This document shows positions 12,275 to 21,659 of a stretch of 34,397 bases of DNA, in pieces. The stretch's first letter is position 1, and every line of letters starts with the position of its first letter. Origin of the DNA: Actinomycetes bacterium. Lineage in GTDB: Bacteria; Actinomycetota; Thermoleophilia; Gaiellales; Gaiellaceae. A model generated the notes under the pieces. That model was not told the DNA's origin. It did not search any database and saw only the letters and a list, made by a program, of their open reading frames with translations. Location of the stretch: the NCBI GenBank assembly GCA_023251945.1, contig JAHEXT010000006.1, positions 1-34,397 of the forward strand, written 5' to 3'. A program made the translations under genes and the position numbers.

Positions 12275-15200
12275 GTGGGAGTCCGGACGACGATCGACGG
12301 GAACGAGGGAGCCGCCTGGGTCGCCTACCGGGCGAGCGAGGTGATCGCGATCTATCCGATCACTCCCGCGACGCCGATGGGGGAGCTTGCCGACGCCTGG
12401 TCGGCACACGGCGTGCCGAACGCCTGGGGGGCGGTGCCGCAGGTGATCGAGATGCAGAGCGAGGGCGGGGCTGCCGGGGCCGTGCACGGCGCGCTCCAGG
12501 CGGGGGCGCTGGCGACGACCTTCACCTCCTCCCAGGGCCTGCTGCTGATGCTCCCGAACATGTTCAAGATCGCCGGCGAGCTGACGCCGACGGTCTTCCA
12601 CGTCGCTGCCCGCACGCTCGCCACCCATGCGCTCTCGATCTTCGGCGACCACTCCGACGTCATGGCCGCGCGCGGCACGGGCTTCGCGCTCCTCTGCTCC
12701 TCGTCGGTGCAGGAGGCGCAGGACCTCGCGCTCGTCGCCCACTCGGCGACGCTCCGCTCGCGGATCCCTTTCCTCCACTTCTTCGACGGCTTCCGCACGT
12801 CTCACGAGCTGAACACCGTCGAGCGCCTGACGGAGGAAGACTTGAGCGCACTGCTCGACGAGGAGCTCGTCGCCGCACATCGCGCCCGGGCGCTGAGCCC
12901 GGACCACCCCGTCCTTCGGGGCTCCGCCCAGAACCCGGACGTCTTCTTCCAGTCGCGCGAGGCCGTGAACCCCTTCTACGCGGCGGTGCCGGTGATCGTC
13001 CAGGAGGAGATGGCCCGCTTCGCGTCGCGGACCGGGCGGCGCTACCGCCTGTTCGACTACGTCGGACACCCGGAGGCCGAGCGGGTGCTCGTGCTGATGG
13101 GCTCGGGCGCGGGCGCCGCCGACGAGGCGGTCGAGGCGCTGTGCGACAGAGGGGAGCGCGTCGGGCTCGTCAAGGTCCGGCTCTTCAGACCCTTCGACCC
13201 GGCGGCCTTCGCTGCCACTCTCCCCGCGACCGCCGGCTCGATCGCCGTCCTCGACCGCACGAAGGAGCCCGCGGCGCTCGGTGAGCCGCTCTTCCAGGAC
13301 GTCGTCACGGCGCTCGCGGAACGAGGCGGCGAGCTACCGCGCGTCATCGGCGGCCGCTACGGCCTGTCGTCCAAGGAGTTCACCCCCGCGATGGCCGCGG
13401 CCGCCTTCGCCGAGCTCGAGCGCGAGGCGCCGAAGAGGCGCTTCACGGTGGGGATCACGGACGACGTGACCGGCCTCTCGCTCGAGGTCGATCCGACCTT
13501 CTCGACCGAGCCGGACGACGTCGTGCGGGCCGTCTTCTACGGGCTCGGCGCCGACGGCACGGTGGGCGCGAACCGGAACTCGATCAGGATCATCGGCGAC
13601 GCAACCGGGCTCCACGCCCAGGCCTACTTCGTCTACGACTCGAAGAAGTCCGGCTCGGTCACCGTCTCGCACCTCCGCTTCGGGCCGCAACCGATCCGCT
13701 CCACGTACCTCGTCCAGCGCGCGGGCTTCGTCGCCTGCCACCAGTTCGGCCTCCTCGGCCAGCTCGACGTGCTCTCCATCGCCGACGAGGGCGCGACCTT
13801 CCTACTCAACGCTCCGTACGGCCCGGACGAAGTGTGGGACCACCTGCCGGTCGAGGTGCAGGAACAGATCGCCGTGAGGCGCCTTCGCTTCTACGTCGTC
13901 GACGCGACGCGCGTCGCCCGCGAGGCCGGCCTCGGGAGACGGGTCAACACCGTCCTGCAGACGTGCTTTTTCACCCTCGCCGGCGTGCTTCCACGGGACG
14001 AGGCGATCCCGGCGATCAAGGACGCCATCCGCGAGACGTACGGGAAGCGCGGCGAGGCCGTGCTCGAGCGGAACTTCGCGGCCGTCGACCGCGCGCTCGA
14101 GGGTCTCCACGAGGTCGCGCTGCCCGCATCGGTCACGTCGACGATCCGCCGGCGCGAGCCCGTCCCGGCCGACGCCCCCGCCTTCGTCCGCGCGGTGACC
14201 GGGCCGATGCTCGCGGGCCGCGGCGACGACCTCGCCGTCAGCGCGCTCCCCGTCGACGGCACGTTCCCGACCGGAACGGCGCGCTACGAGAAGCGCTCGA
14301 TCGCTCCCGAGATCCCGATCTGGGACCCCTCGATCTGCATCGACTGCGCGAAGTGCACGCTCGTCTGCCCGCACGCCGCGATCCGGATGAAGGTGTTCCC
14401 GCCCGAAGCCCTCGAGGGCGCGCCCGAGGGGTTCCTCTCGAAGGAGTGGAAGGCCCGCGACCTGCCCGGGATGCTGATGACGATCCAGGTTGCGCCCGAG
14501 GACTGCAACGGCTGCGGCATCTGCGTCGAGACCTGCCCGGCGCACTCGAAGGAGGAGGTGCGGCACAAGTCGATCGACCTCGAGCCGAAGGACGATCACC
14601 TCGACGTCGAGCGCGAGCGCTTCGAGTTCTTCCTCTCGATCCCGGAGATCGACCGAACGCTCGCCGACCCGGCGACCGTCAAGGGCTCGCAGATGCTCGA
14701 GCCGCTCTTCGAGTACTCGGGTGCGTGCGAGGGCTGCGGCGAGACCCCCTATCTCAAGCTCCTGACGCAGCAGTTCGGCGACCGGCTGCTGGTTGCGAAC
14801 GCGACAGGATGCTCCTCGATCTACGGCGGGAATCTTCCGACGACGCCCTGGTCTCAGAACGCGGATGGGCGCGGGCCCGCCTGGTCGAACTCGCTCTTCG
14901 AGGACAACGCCGAGTTCGGGCTCGGCATGCGACTCGCGCTCGACCAGCAAGAGGCGGCGGCGCGTGCGCTGGTCGCGAAGGTCGCCCCCGACCTTGCTTC
15001 CGCGATCCTCGGGGCCGACCAGACGGCGGAGGCGGGAATCGCGGCCCAGCGGGCGCGGATCGCCGAGCTCGAGGCCCGCTGCCGCGAGCTCGACACGCGC
15101 GAGGCGCGGAGGCTCCTCGCGGTCGCCGGCGCGCTCGTCCGCAAAACGGTCTGGATCGTCGGCGGCGACGGCTGGGCGTACGACATCGGCTTCGGCGGCC

Positions 15201-15832
15201 TCGACCACGTGCTCGCCTCGGGGTACGACGTGAACGTGCTCGTCCTGGACACCGAGGTCTACTCCAACACGGGCGGCCAGGCGTCGAAGGCGACGCCTCG
15301 CGCTGCCGTGGCGAAGTTCGCGGCGGGCGGCAAGCGCACCCGCAAGAAGGACCTCGGGATGATCGCCTCCGCGTATGGGGACGTGTACGTCGCCCAGGTG
15401 GCAATGGGCGCCGACAACCCGCAGACGGTGAAGGCGCTCGCGGAGGCCGACGCGTATCCGGGGCCGTCGCTCGTGATCGCGTACAGCCACTGCATCCTGC
15501 ACGGGATCGAGATGAAGAAGGGGATGGAGCAGCAGAAGCTCGCGGTGGACACGGGCTACTGGCCCCTCTACCGCTACGACCCCCGCCATGCACACGCCGG
15601 GGAGCATCCGTTCCGGCTCGACTCGCGGAGACCCAAGCTGCCGCTCTCCGAGTTCATGTCGCGCGAGGCACGCTTCGCGATGCTGGCGCGCGCGCGGACG
15701 CAGGAGGCGGCCGAGCTCGGGAAGCTGGCGCAGCACGACGTCGACGAGCGCTGGCACGTCTACGAGCAGATCGCCGAGATCGAGCACGAGCCGGAGCCGA
15801 GCGAAGAGGCGCCCGAGGAGACGGCATCGTGA
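12275..15832 (+). CDS. nifJ: Pyruvate:ferredoxin (flavodoxin) oxidoreductase
   Basis: A 1185-residue single-chain PFOR, full length for the homodimeric type; it converts pyruvate + CoA to acetyl-CoA + CO2 with reduction of ferredoxin or flavodoxin. Domain I has the YPITPATPMGE motif, followed by the core and gamma-type domains. Two 4Fe-4S motifs lie at about residues 688-698 (CIDCAKCTLVC) and 744-754 (CNGCGICVETC). The TPP domain starts with CEGCGE near 818 (proximal cluster) and TGCSSIYGGNLPTTPW, then GGDGWAYDIGFGGLDH for TPP/Mg binding and SNTGGQASKATP. It suggests anaerobic, microaerobic or reductive carbon metabolism. GTG 12275 gives the standard start (VRTTIDGNEGAAWVAY). It overlaps the next gene by GTGA. 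Confidence 0.97.
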   Translation: MGVRTTIDGNEGAAWVAYRASEVIAIYPITPATPMGELADAWSAHGVPNAWGAVPQVIEMQSEGGAAGAVHGALQAGALATTFTSSQGLLLMLPNMFKIAGELTPTVFHVAARTLATHALSIFGDHSDVMAARGTGFALLCSSSVQEAQDLALVAHSATLRSRIPFLHFFDGFRTSHELNTVERLTEEDLSALLDEELVAAHRARALSPDHPVLRGSAQNPDVFFQSREAVNPFYAAVPVIVQEEMARFASRTGRRYRLFDYVGHPEAERVLVLMGSGAGAADEAVEALCDRGERVGLVKVRLFRPFDPAAFAATLPATAGSIAVLDRTKEPAALGEPLFQDVVTALAERGGELPRVIGGRYGLSSKEFTPAMAAAAFAELEREAPKRRFTVGITDDVTGLSLEVDPTFSTEPDDVVRAVFYGLGADGTVGANRNSIRIIGDATGLHAQAYFVYDSKKSGSVTVSHLRFGPQPIRSTYLVQRAGFVACHQFGLLGQLDVLSIADEGATFLLNAPYGPDEVWDHLPVEVQEQIAVRRLRFYVVDATRVAREAGLGRRVNTVLQTCFFTLAGVLPRDEAIPAIKDAIRETYGKRGEAVLERNFAAVDRALEGLHEVALPASVTSTIRRREPVPADAPAFVRAVTGPMLAGRGDDLAVSALPVDGTFPTGTARYEKRSIAPEIPIWDPSICIDCAKCTLVCPHAAIRMKVFPPEALEGAPEGFLSKEWKARDLPGMLMTIQVAPEDCNGCGICVETCPAHSKEEVRHKSIDLEPKDDHLDVERERFEFFLSIPEIDRTLADPATVKGSQMLEPLFEYSGACEGCGETPYLKLLTQQFGDRLLVANATGCSSIYGGNLPTTPWSQNADGRGPAWSNSLFEDNAEFGLGMRLALDQQEAAARALVAKVAPDLASAILGADQTAEAGIAAQRARIAELEARCRELDTREARRLLAVAGALVRKTVWIVGGDGWAYDIGFGGLDHVLASGYDVNVLVLDTEVYSNTGGQASKATPRAAVAKFAAGGKRTRKKDLGMIASAYGDVYVAQVAMGADNPQTVKALAEADAYPGPSLVIAYSHCILHGIEMKKGMEQQKLAVDTGYWPLYRYDPRHAHAGEHPFRLDSRRPKLPLSEFMSREARFAMLARARTQEAAELGKLAQHDVDERWHVYEQIAEIEHEPEPSEEAPEETAS

Positions 15833-16875
15833 CCCCCGACCTCTCGACGACCTACCTCGGGCTCCGCCTGCGCTCCCCCGTGGTCGCGTCCGCATCGCCG
15901 CTGACCGGGGATCTCGCGTCGCTTCGTGAGCTCGAGCGGGAAGGGATCGGCGCCGTCGTCCTCCCCTCGCTCTTCGAGGAGCAGATCGAGCACGAGGAGG
16001 TCGACCTGTACGAGCTCCTCGAGCACCAGACCCACAGCTTCGCCGAGGCGCTCACCTGGTTCCCCGAGCTCGACGACTACAACACCGGCCCCGACTCGTA
16101 CCTCGAGCACCTGCGGGACGCGAAGCATGCGCTCGCCGTGCCGGTCATCGCAAGCCTGAACGGCGTCTCTCCCGGGGGTTGGCTTCGCTACGCGCGGCTC
16201 TGCCAGGAGGCGGGGGCGGACGCTCTCGAGCTCAACGTGTACTCGATCGAGGCCGATCCGGGAGTCTCCGCAGCCGACGTCGAGGAACGAACGCTCACTC
16301 TCGTCCGAGAGGTGCGCGCCGCGGTGACGATCCCGCTGGCGGTCAAGGTGGGGCCCTTCTACTCCGCGTTCGCGCACATGGCCCGGCGGTTGGGCGAGGC
16401 GGGCGCCGACGGGCTCGTCCTCTTCAACCGCTTTCTCCAGCCGGACATCGACCTCGAGTCGCTTCAGATCTCGCCCGCACTCGCGCTGTCGACCCCACCC
16501 GAGCTCCGTCTCCCGCTCCGCTGGATCGCGATCCTGCGGGACCGCGTTCCCGTGAGCCTGGCCGGCACGTCCGGGGTGCACGACTGGCAGGGCGCCCTCA
16601 AGCTGCTCCTTGCCGGGGCGGATGCGGTCATGATGGCTTCCGCGCTGCTCAGCCGCGGGCCTGAAGTCGTGCGCGAGCTCGAGGACGGGCTGCGGGCCTG
16701 GATGATCGAGCGCGAGTACGAGTCGGTGGAGCAGCTCAAGGGCAGCCTGAGCCAGGCGGCCTGCCCGGATCCCGCCGCGTTCGAGCGCGGCAACTACATG
16801 CGTGCGCTCGTCTCCTACGCACCGAGGCCGAACGGTCTTCGGCAGGTGCGTCGCGACGACGGATCTCGGCGTTAG
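15829..16875 (+). CDS. Dihydroorotate dehydrogenase-like flavoprotein
   Basis: A 348-residue TIM-barrel protein of the DHOD-like class often found beside PFOR genes. It starts DLSTTYLGLRLRSPVVASASPLTG, has the FMN-binding stretches VPVIASLNGVSPGGW, ALELNVY, PLAVKVGPFYS and GADGLVLFNRF, and the C-terminal phosphate-binding region SLAGTSGVHDWQGALKLLLAGADAVMMASALL. It lacks an obvious PyrD-type substrate loop, so pyrimidine synthesis is not assured. The GTG at 15829 overlaps the PFOR stop (GTGA); strict coupling suggests a shared redox role. Function beyond flavin oxidoreductase is inferred. Confidence 0.88.
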   Translation: MTPDLSTTYLGLRLRSPVVASASPLTGDLASLRELEREGIGAVVLPSLFEEQIEHEEVDLYELLEHQTHSFAEALTWFPELDDYNTGPDSYLEHLRDAKHALAVPVIASLNGVSPGGWLRYARLCQEAGADALELNVYSIEADPGVSAADVEERTLTLVREVRAAVTIPLAVKVGPFYSAFAHMARRLGEAGADGLVLFNRFLQPDIDLESLQISPALALSTPPELRLPLRWIAILRDRVPVSLAGTSGVHDWQGALKLLLAGADAVMMASALLSRGPEVVRELEDGLRAWMIEREYESVEQLKGSLSQAACPDPAAFERGNYMRALVSYAPRPNGLRQVRRDDGSRR

Positions 16876-16878
16876 AAT
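16873..16878 (+). promoter_or_regulatory. -10-like TAGAAT before the PAP2 gene
   Basis: TAGAAT overlaps the TAG stop of the preceding gene and ends 9 nt before the GTG at 16888. The spacing would give a leaderless or near-leaderless transcript. No clear -35 is visible 17 bp upstream, so this could be chance. Confidence 0.35.
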
Positions 16879-16887
16879 CGGCCGGTC

Positions 16888-17628
16888 GTGTCGACCGCCG
16901 TCGCGCAGCTCTCACGGCGCCTGCCCCGTGGCTGGGCGCATTTGGCTTTCCAGTTCGTCATCTGGATGGGCTTCTACGTCGTGTACCAGGTCGCCCGCGG
17001 CGCGGCTGACCGGAGCGTCGCGGCCGCGTTCCACAACGGCGAGTGGGTGCTGCAGAAGGAGCAGCAGCTGGGAGCGCTCTTCGAGCCGGCCGTCCAGCGG
17101 GTTGTCGACACCTCGTCGATCCTCGTCACGCTGACCTCCTACACGTATTGGCTCTCCCAGTTCGCCGTGGTGGGACTGACGCTCCTCTGGGTGTACTTCC
17201 GCCACCACGATCGCTTCGCGGGATTCCGAAACTGGATCATCGTCGCGAACCTCGTCGGCCTCGTCGGCTACGTCCTCGTGCCGACCGCGCCGCCGCGGAT
17301 GTTCCCCGAGTGGGGATTCGTGGACACGCTTGCGCAGTTCTCCTCGGTCAACCACTCGAGCGGCCTGATCGCGTTCGCGGCGAACCCGTACGCTGCGATG
17401 CCGAGCCTGCACGCGATGGACGCCGTCATCGTCGCCACCGTGATGGCCGGCCTCTGCAGAACGCGGTGGGCGAAGGCACTCTGGCTCGCCTGGCCCGCCT
17501 GGGTCGCCTTCGCCGTGATCTCGACCGGGAACCACTACTGGCTCGACGTCGTCGCCGGGATCCTGATCGCGATCGCGACGGGGCTCGCGCTGCGGCGCGT
17601 TCGCACGGCACGCCTCCGCCACGCATGA
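16888..17628 (+). CDS. PAP2-superfamily membrane phosphatase/phosphotransferase
   Basis: A 246-residue membrane protein with about six helices. It belongs to the PAP2 group related to inositolphosphotransferase/Aur1-like enzymes. Motifs visible are PTAPPRMF after the third helix, NPYAAMPSLHAMDA (the PSLH motif with the catalytic-type His), and STGNHYWLDVVAG (the second His-x3-Asp motif). It probably acts on a phosphorylated lipid. It overlaps the CDP-alcohol phosphatidyltransferase gene by ATGA, which suggests that it dephosphorylates or processes that enzyme's product, for example phosphatidylinositol phosphate; this is inference. The GTG start lacks a Shine-Dalgarno but has TAGAAT just upstream. 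Confidence 0.86.
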   Translation: MSTAVAQLSRRLPRGWAHLAFQFVIWMGFYVVYQVARGAADRSVAAAFHNGEWVLQKEQQLGALFEPAVQRVVDTSSILVTLTSYTYWLSQFAVVGLTLLWVYFRHHDRFAGFRNWIIVANLVGLVGYVLVPTAPPRMFPEWGFVDTLAQFSSVNHSSGLIAFAANPYAAMPSLHAMDAVIVATVMAGLCRTRWAKALWLAWPAWVAFAVISTGNHYWLDVVAGILIAIATGLALRRVRTARLRHA

Positions 17629-18308
17629 CCGAGGACGAGCGGGCGCCCGCGGACGAACGCGAGCCGCCGCCGCGCGTCAACCAACTCGACCGGTTCAAGC
17701 AGGAGTACACGCAGGCGGCGCGAGAGATCCTCGCCCGCTCGATGCGCGGCGTCGCGAAGACGAAGCTGACGCCCGACATGCTGACCCTCGCAGGCGTCGG
17801 GCTGTGTCTCGCAGGCGCCGTGCTGGTCGGGTTCGAGGAGCGGAACGAGAAGCTCTTCTTCTGGCTCGGCGGCGCGCTCTTCGTCGTCGGCTCGGTCGCC
17901 GACATCCTCGACGGCGCGCTGGCGCGTGCAGCCAGCAAGGGCACAGTCTTCGGCGGCTTCCTCGACTCGACGTTCGACCGCCTCGGCGAGGCCGCCATGC
18001 TCGCGGCGATCGGGCTCGTGTTCATGCGCGACGGGAACGAGATCGCGCTCATCGCGACCTTCGCGGCGGTGATCGGCTCGTTTCTCGTCTCCTACACGCG
18101 GGCGAAGGCCGAGGCGCTGGGTCTGCGCGCCGACGTCGGCTTCGGCTCACGGGTCGAGCGCATCGTCCTCATCTCGGTCGGCCTCTTCCTCGCCCCGTGG
18201 GGATGGTTGCAGTGGCCGATCTACGTCCTCGCCGCGATCGTCTGGGTCACGGTCACGCAGCGGATGCTCTTCGTGCGGCGCCAGCTGCGGGAGCTCGCCG
18301 AAGCCTGA
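17625..18308 (+). CDS. CDP-alcohol phosphatidyltransferase (possible PI-phosphate synthase)
   Basis: A 227-residue enzyme with a charged N-terminus and about six membrane helices. The complete signature D-x2-DG-x2-AR-x8-G-x3-D-x3-D is present as DILDGALARAASKGTVFGGF followed by LDSTFD. The following loop SYTRAKAEALGLRADVGFGSRVERIV resembles actinobacterial phosphatidylinositol phosphate synthases, which join CDP-diacylglycerol to inositol-1-phosphate. The window also encodes Ino1, which makes that substrate, supporting this reading over phosphatidylglycerophosphate synthase, though it is not proven. ATG 17625 overlaps the PAP2 stop. Confidence 0.88.
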   Translation: MTEDERAPADEREPPPRVNQLDRFKQEYTQAAREILARSMRGVAKTKLTPDMLTLAGVGLCLAGAVLVGFEERNEKLFFWLGGALFVVGSVADILDGALARAASKGTVFGGFLDSTFDRLGEAAMLAAIGLVFMRDGNEIALIATFAAVIGSFLVSYTRAKAEALGLRADVGFGSRVERIVLISVGLFLAPWGWLQWPIYVLAAIVWVTVTQRMLFVRRQLRELAEA

Positions 18309-18309
18309 C

Positions 18310-18338
18310 TTGCCTCCTGTGACGGAGTTCGCCACGCT
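18310..18338 (+). promoter_or_regulatory. Candidate promoter of the LuxR-type gene
   Basis: TTGCCT (18310-18315) and CACGCT (18333-18338) are separated by exactly 17 bp, and the -10-like element ends 6 nt before the ATG at 18345. No Shine-Dalgarno lies at a useful distance (a GGAG is 17 nt away). This fits a leaderless mRNA. Confidence 0.4.
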
Positions 18339-18344
18339 TGCAAC

Positions 18345-21068
18345 ATGGAAATCGAGGTCGTCGGCCGCGATGAGGAGCTCGCGGCGATCGAGTCGTGGCT
18401 CGACCAGCCGGACGCGCCCGTTTTCCTGCTCGAGGGCGAAGCCGGAATAGGCAAGACCACGCTTTGGCTGGCCGGCGTCGAACGGGCGCGGGAGCGCGGG
18501 CTCCGCGTGCTCGTCGCGCGGCCCGCAGAGGCGGAGCGCGAGCTGTCGTTTGCGACGCTCGGCGATCTGCTCGCGAACGTCCACGAGCAGATTCGCAGTC
18601 TTCCCTCTCCGCAGCGGCGACCGCTCGAGCGCGCGCTGCTCCTCAAGGACGTGCGCGGAGCACCCGTCGAGCCTCGTGCGGTCGCGGTCGCGTTGCTCGC
18701 GACCCTGACGGCCGTAGCGCGGGAGCGGCCTCTCCTTGTCGCCGTCGACGACGTCCAGTGGGTGGACGCTGCGTCGGCGATCGCGCTTTCGTTCGCGCTC
18801 CGCCGTGCCGTGGAGCAGTCGGTCGCGGTCCTGCTCGCGCGGCGAGCCGGACCGGGCACGGAGGCTCGCGTCCAGCTCGACCCGAGCCTCGGCGTCGAGC
18901 GTGTCGTCGCCGGGCCGCTGAGCCTCGGGGCTCTTCGGCGGCTGCTGGAGGATCGGCTCGAGGCGAGGTTGCCGCGGCCGATCCTGCGCCGAATCCACCA
19001 GCGGGCCGGCGGGAATCCCTTCTACGCGCTCGAGCTGGCGCGGGCGCTCGCAACGCGGGGAGGGCAGCTCTCGCCGCAGGAGGAGCTGCCGGTGCCGGAC
19101 GACCTCGAGCGACTCCTCGCGGAGCGCCTGCGCGTGCTGCCGCCGGAGACGAAGGAGCCGCTGGCGGCTGTCGCGGCGCTCGGGGAGCCCACGCTCGAGG
19201 TCGTCGGAGAAGAACCGCTCGAGGCCGCCTTCACGGCGGGCGTGCTCGTGCGTGACGGCGACCGGATCCGCTTCGACCATCCGATGCTCGCAGCCGCCGC
19301 ATACGAGGCGCTGACGCCGGCCCGCCGCCGCGCGCTGCACCGGCGCCTCGCGGAACTGGTCGACGACGTCGAAGAGCGCGCACGCCATCTTGCGCTTGCC
19401 GCAGAAGGTCCGGACCCCGCGCTTGCCGCCGTCCTCGACGAGGCAGCGCTGCGGGCGCGGGCACGCGGCGCGCCGGAGGCGGCGGCCCACCTGGCGGAGT
19501 GGGCGCTCCGGTTCGGCAACGTCGAAGATCACGAAGCCGCTGCGCGCCGCACGGTCGCGGCCGCCGAGTACCGCGTGCTCGCCGGCGACTACGGCGAGGC
19601 GCGCACGCTCGTGGAAGCTGCGCTCTCTGCCGGTCCCGCCGGCGCCGCCCGTGCACGGTTGCTCCTCCAGCGTGCGCGCATCGTCGACGAACCCGTCGAC
19701 GTGGCCATGGGCTTGCTGGAGGAAGCGCTCGGGAGCTCCGGCGGAGACATGAGGCTCGAGGCCCAGATCCTGGCGGATCTCGCCGGTCTCATCACGAACG
19801 CACGTCGGATCTCGGACGCCGAGCCTTACGCGCGGAGATGCCTCGAGCTGGCCGAGTGCACCGGCGAGCCGGTCTTGCTCGTCCGCGCGCTCGAAGTGCT
19901 CGCCCAGAACCAGTTCTGGCTCGGGCGCGGGTTTCCCGCAGCGCTCGTGGAACGCGCGCTCGAGCTCGACCCGCTCTGCGAGTCGATGCGAGTGAGCGTG
20001 CGCCCGATAAGCGTCTTCGGCTTGATGTGCATGCAGGCGGGAGACCTCGACCGGTCGCGCACGCTCCTCGAGCGCGCGCGACGAGTCGGATACGACGCGG
20101 GCGACCTCACCGTGCACGCCGTGCTCTGGTACACGGCCGCGCTCTAATACTTTGCCGACGATTGGCGGCGGAGCCTCGAGGTCGCGGACGAGCTGTACGA
20201 GCTCGGCGTTGAGGCCGACTACGAGCCGGCTGTCCTCACCGCCCTGGTGGCGCGTGCTGCGCTGTTCGCCCACTTCGGAGACGAACGCCGGACGCGGCGT
20301 GCAGCCGCTGAAGCCTTCGCGCTCGACGACGCACGCGACAGTCGCTTTGCCGTCCGCCTCGGATCCTGGGCGTTGAGCCTGCTCGAGCTCTCGCTGGACA
20401 GGCCGGCGGCGGCACTCGAGCACGTTCGGCCGGCAACGGCGGAAGTGCGGGCGAGCGGAGTCGAGGAGCCGGCGCTCGTCAACTCGTTCCCGATCCACGC
20501 GGAGGCGGCGATCGCCTGCGGCGAGCTGGAGGAAGCGCGCGAGCTGCTCGACTGGATCGAAGAGCGGGCGGTACGGCTCGATCGTGAATGGGCGCTCGCC
20601 TGCGTCGCGCGCTGTCGCGGGCTCCTCGCTGCGGCGCGCGGCGACGAGGCCGCCGCCGTGGCAGCGTTCGAGCGCGCGCTCGCCGAGCACGCGCGCGTGC
20701 AGTACCGGCGGTTCGACCTCGCGCACACACTGCTCGCACAGGGCGAGACGCTACGGCGCTTCAAGAAGAAGCGAGCCGCGCGCGAGGCGATGGAGGCGGC
20801 GACCGCGATCTTCGACGAGCTGGGCGCGGAGCTCTGGAGCGCCAAGGCGAGACGCGAGCTCGCGCGCGTCAGCGGGCGGACGCGTGCGGCCGGCCTGACG
20901 GAAACGGAGCGGCGTGTCGCCGAGCTCGTCGCCGCCGGCCGCTCGAACAACGAGATCGCAGGCGAGCTGTTCGTGACCGTGCGCACCGTCGAGACGCATC
21001 TGACGCACGTCTACGCGAAGCTCGGCGTGCATTCGCGCACGGAGCTCGTGAGCCGGCTCGCTACGTAG
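18345..21068 (+). pseudogene. LuxR-family AAA-ATPase transcriptional regulator broken by one in-frame stop
   Basis: The frame encodes a large LAL/MalT-like regulator of 907 codons. Walker A GEAGIGKT is at residues 31-38 and Walker B LLVAVDDVQWVD at about 130-141. A long TPR-like helical middle follows, then a C-terminal LuxR helix-turn-helix (LTETERRVAELVAAGRSNNEIA, then TVRTVETHLTHVYAKLGV). At 20145-20147 the codon is TAA between TAAL and YFADDWRRSLEV. The same frame continues without further damage to the HTH, so a single change such as GAA to TAA explains it. Translation would give 600 residues without the DNA-binding domain; the C-terminal piece could restart at GTG codons. It may be a recent pseudogene, a real two-piece gene, or a sequencing error. 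Confidence 0.85.
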
Positions 21069-21090
21069 CTCCCGTAGCTGCCGCTGTCAA

Positions 21091-21117
21091 AGATCGTGGC
21101 TCTCCACGATTTCTTTT
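21091..21117 (+). terminator. Intrinsic terminator after the LuxR-type gene
   Basis: ATCGTGG (21093-21099) and CCACGAT (21104-21110) form a perfect 7-bp stem with a CTCT loop, extendable by G-T and A-T pairs to 9 bp. It is followed directly by TTCTTTT. It lies 23 nt after the regulator's stop and is the clearest rho-independent terminator in the window. Confidence 0.85.
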
Positions 21118-21173
21118 GCGCGGCCTGAGCCGTAGCGTCCCTCATGTTCGTGACAGCAACGGAGGGAGGAGAG

Positions 21174-21659
21174 GTGCAACTTTCACTCAAAAGGCTGGCG
21201 GCAGGGGCTGTGCTGGCGACAGCAATGGCCTTGGCTGCTGCGACGCCGTCGGGAGCAACGCCGTCGATTGCGGTGGCCGGAAGCGCGTTGCCGACGGGCG
21301 CAACCCTCAGTGCGAGGACGGCCGATGGCAATCTGATCATCGAGGGCTCCGGCACGCATGTCTGGACGGGGAGCCTGACGGGGACGAGCGTCATCGACGT
21401 CCGCTTCGTCGTGCACTCGTCGGGCATCGTCACGTACCAGGGCTTCCTGACCTTCACGGGCACGACTCCCTGCGGGACGGGAACGGTACAGCTCGTCTCG
21501 TCCGGCAACGGCCCGTTCCCGGGTCCGATCACCGGTCAGGCGACGACGGTCAACGAGGCAGAGGCGTCGGTTGCGCTGCACGCGAGGCTGGACGTCGAAC
21601 TCTTCCTGACCCCGTTCGGCGCGGTCGCCACGTACACCGGCGACGTGCACTGCGGCTGA
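21174..21659 (+). CDS. Secreted beta-rich protein (DUF3224-like)
   Basis: A 161-residue exported protein. Residues 1-28 form a signal peptide (basic LSLKRL, hydrophobic AAGAVLATAMALAAA, then SGA/TPS around the likely cleavage site). The mature part is rich in Gly/Thr/Ser and beta strands: HVWTGSLTGTSVIDVRFVVH, SSGIVTYQGFLTFTGT, then two cysteines (CGTG and the final HCG) that could form a disulfide. The GTS-plus-YxGfltftG pattern recalls DUF3224 barrel proteins, though the match is loose. I prefer GTG 21174, which has GGAGGG 7 nt upstream; an ATG at 21144 would put ten non-signal residues in front. It overlaps the next gene as TGATG. Confidence 0.7.
   Translation: MQLSLKRLAAGAVLATAMALAAATPSGATPSIAVAGSALPTGATLSARTADGNLIIEGSGTHVWTGSLTGTSVIDVRFVVHSSGIVTYQGFLTFTGTTPCGTGTVQLVSSGNGPFPGPITGQATTVNEAEASVALHARLDVELFLTPFGAVATYTGDVHCG

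Noticed and set aside
13802-16875. Long open frames on both strands over nifJ and the DHOD-like gene
   Set aside because: The true reading frames contain all catalytic motifs; the others are shadows. Only the last 348 codons of the plus-strand frame (from 15829) are a gene.
18147-20726. 859-codon minus-strand open frame opposite the LuxR-type gene
   Set aside because: Antisense shadow of a clear ATPase/TPR gene; composition is Arg/Glu-rich and no motif is visible.
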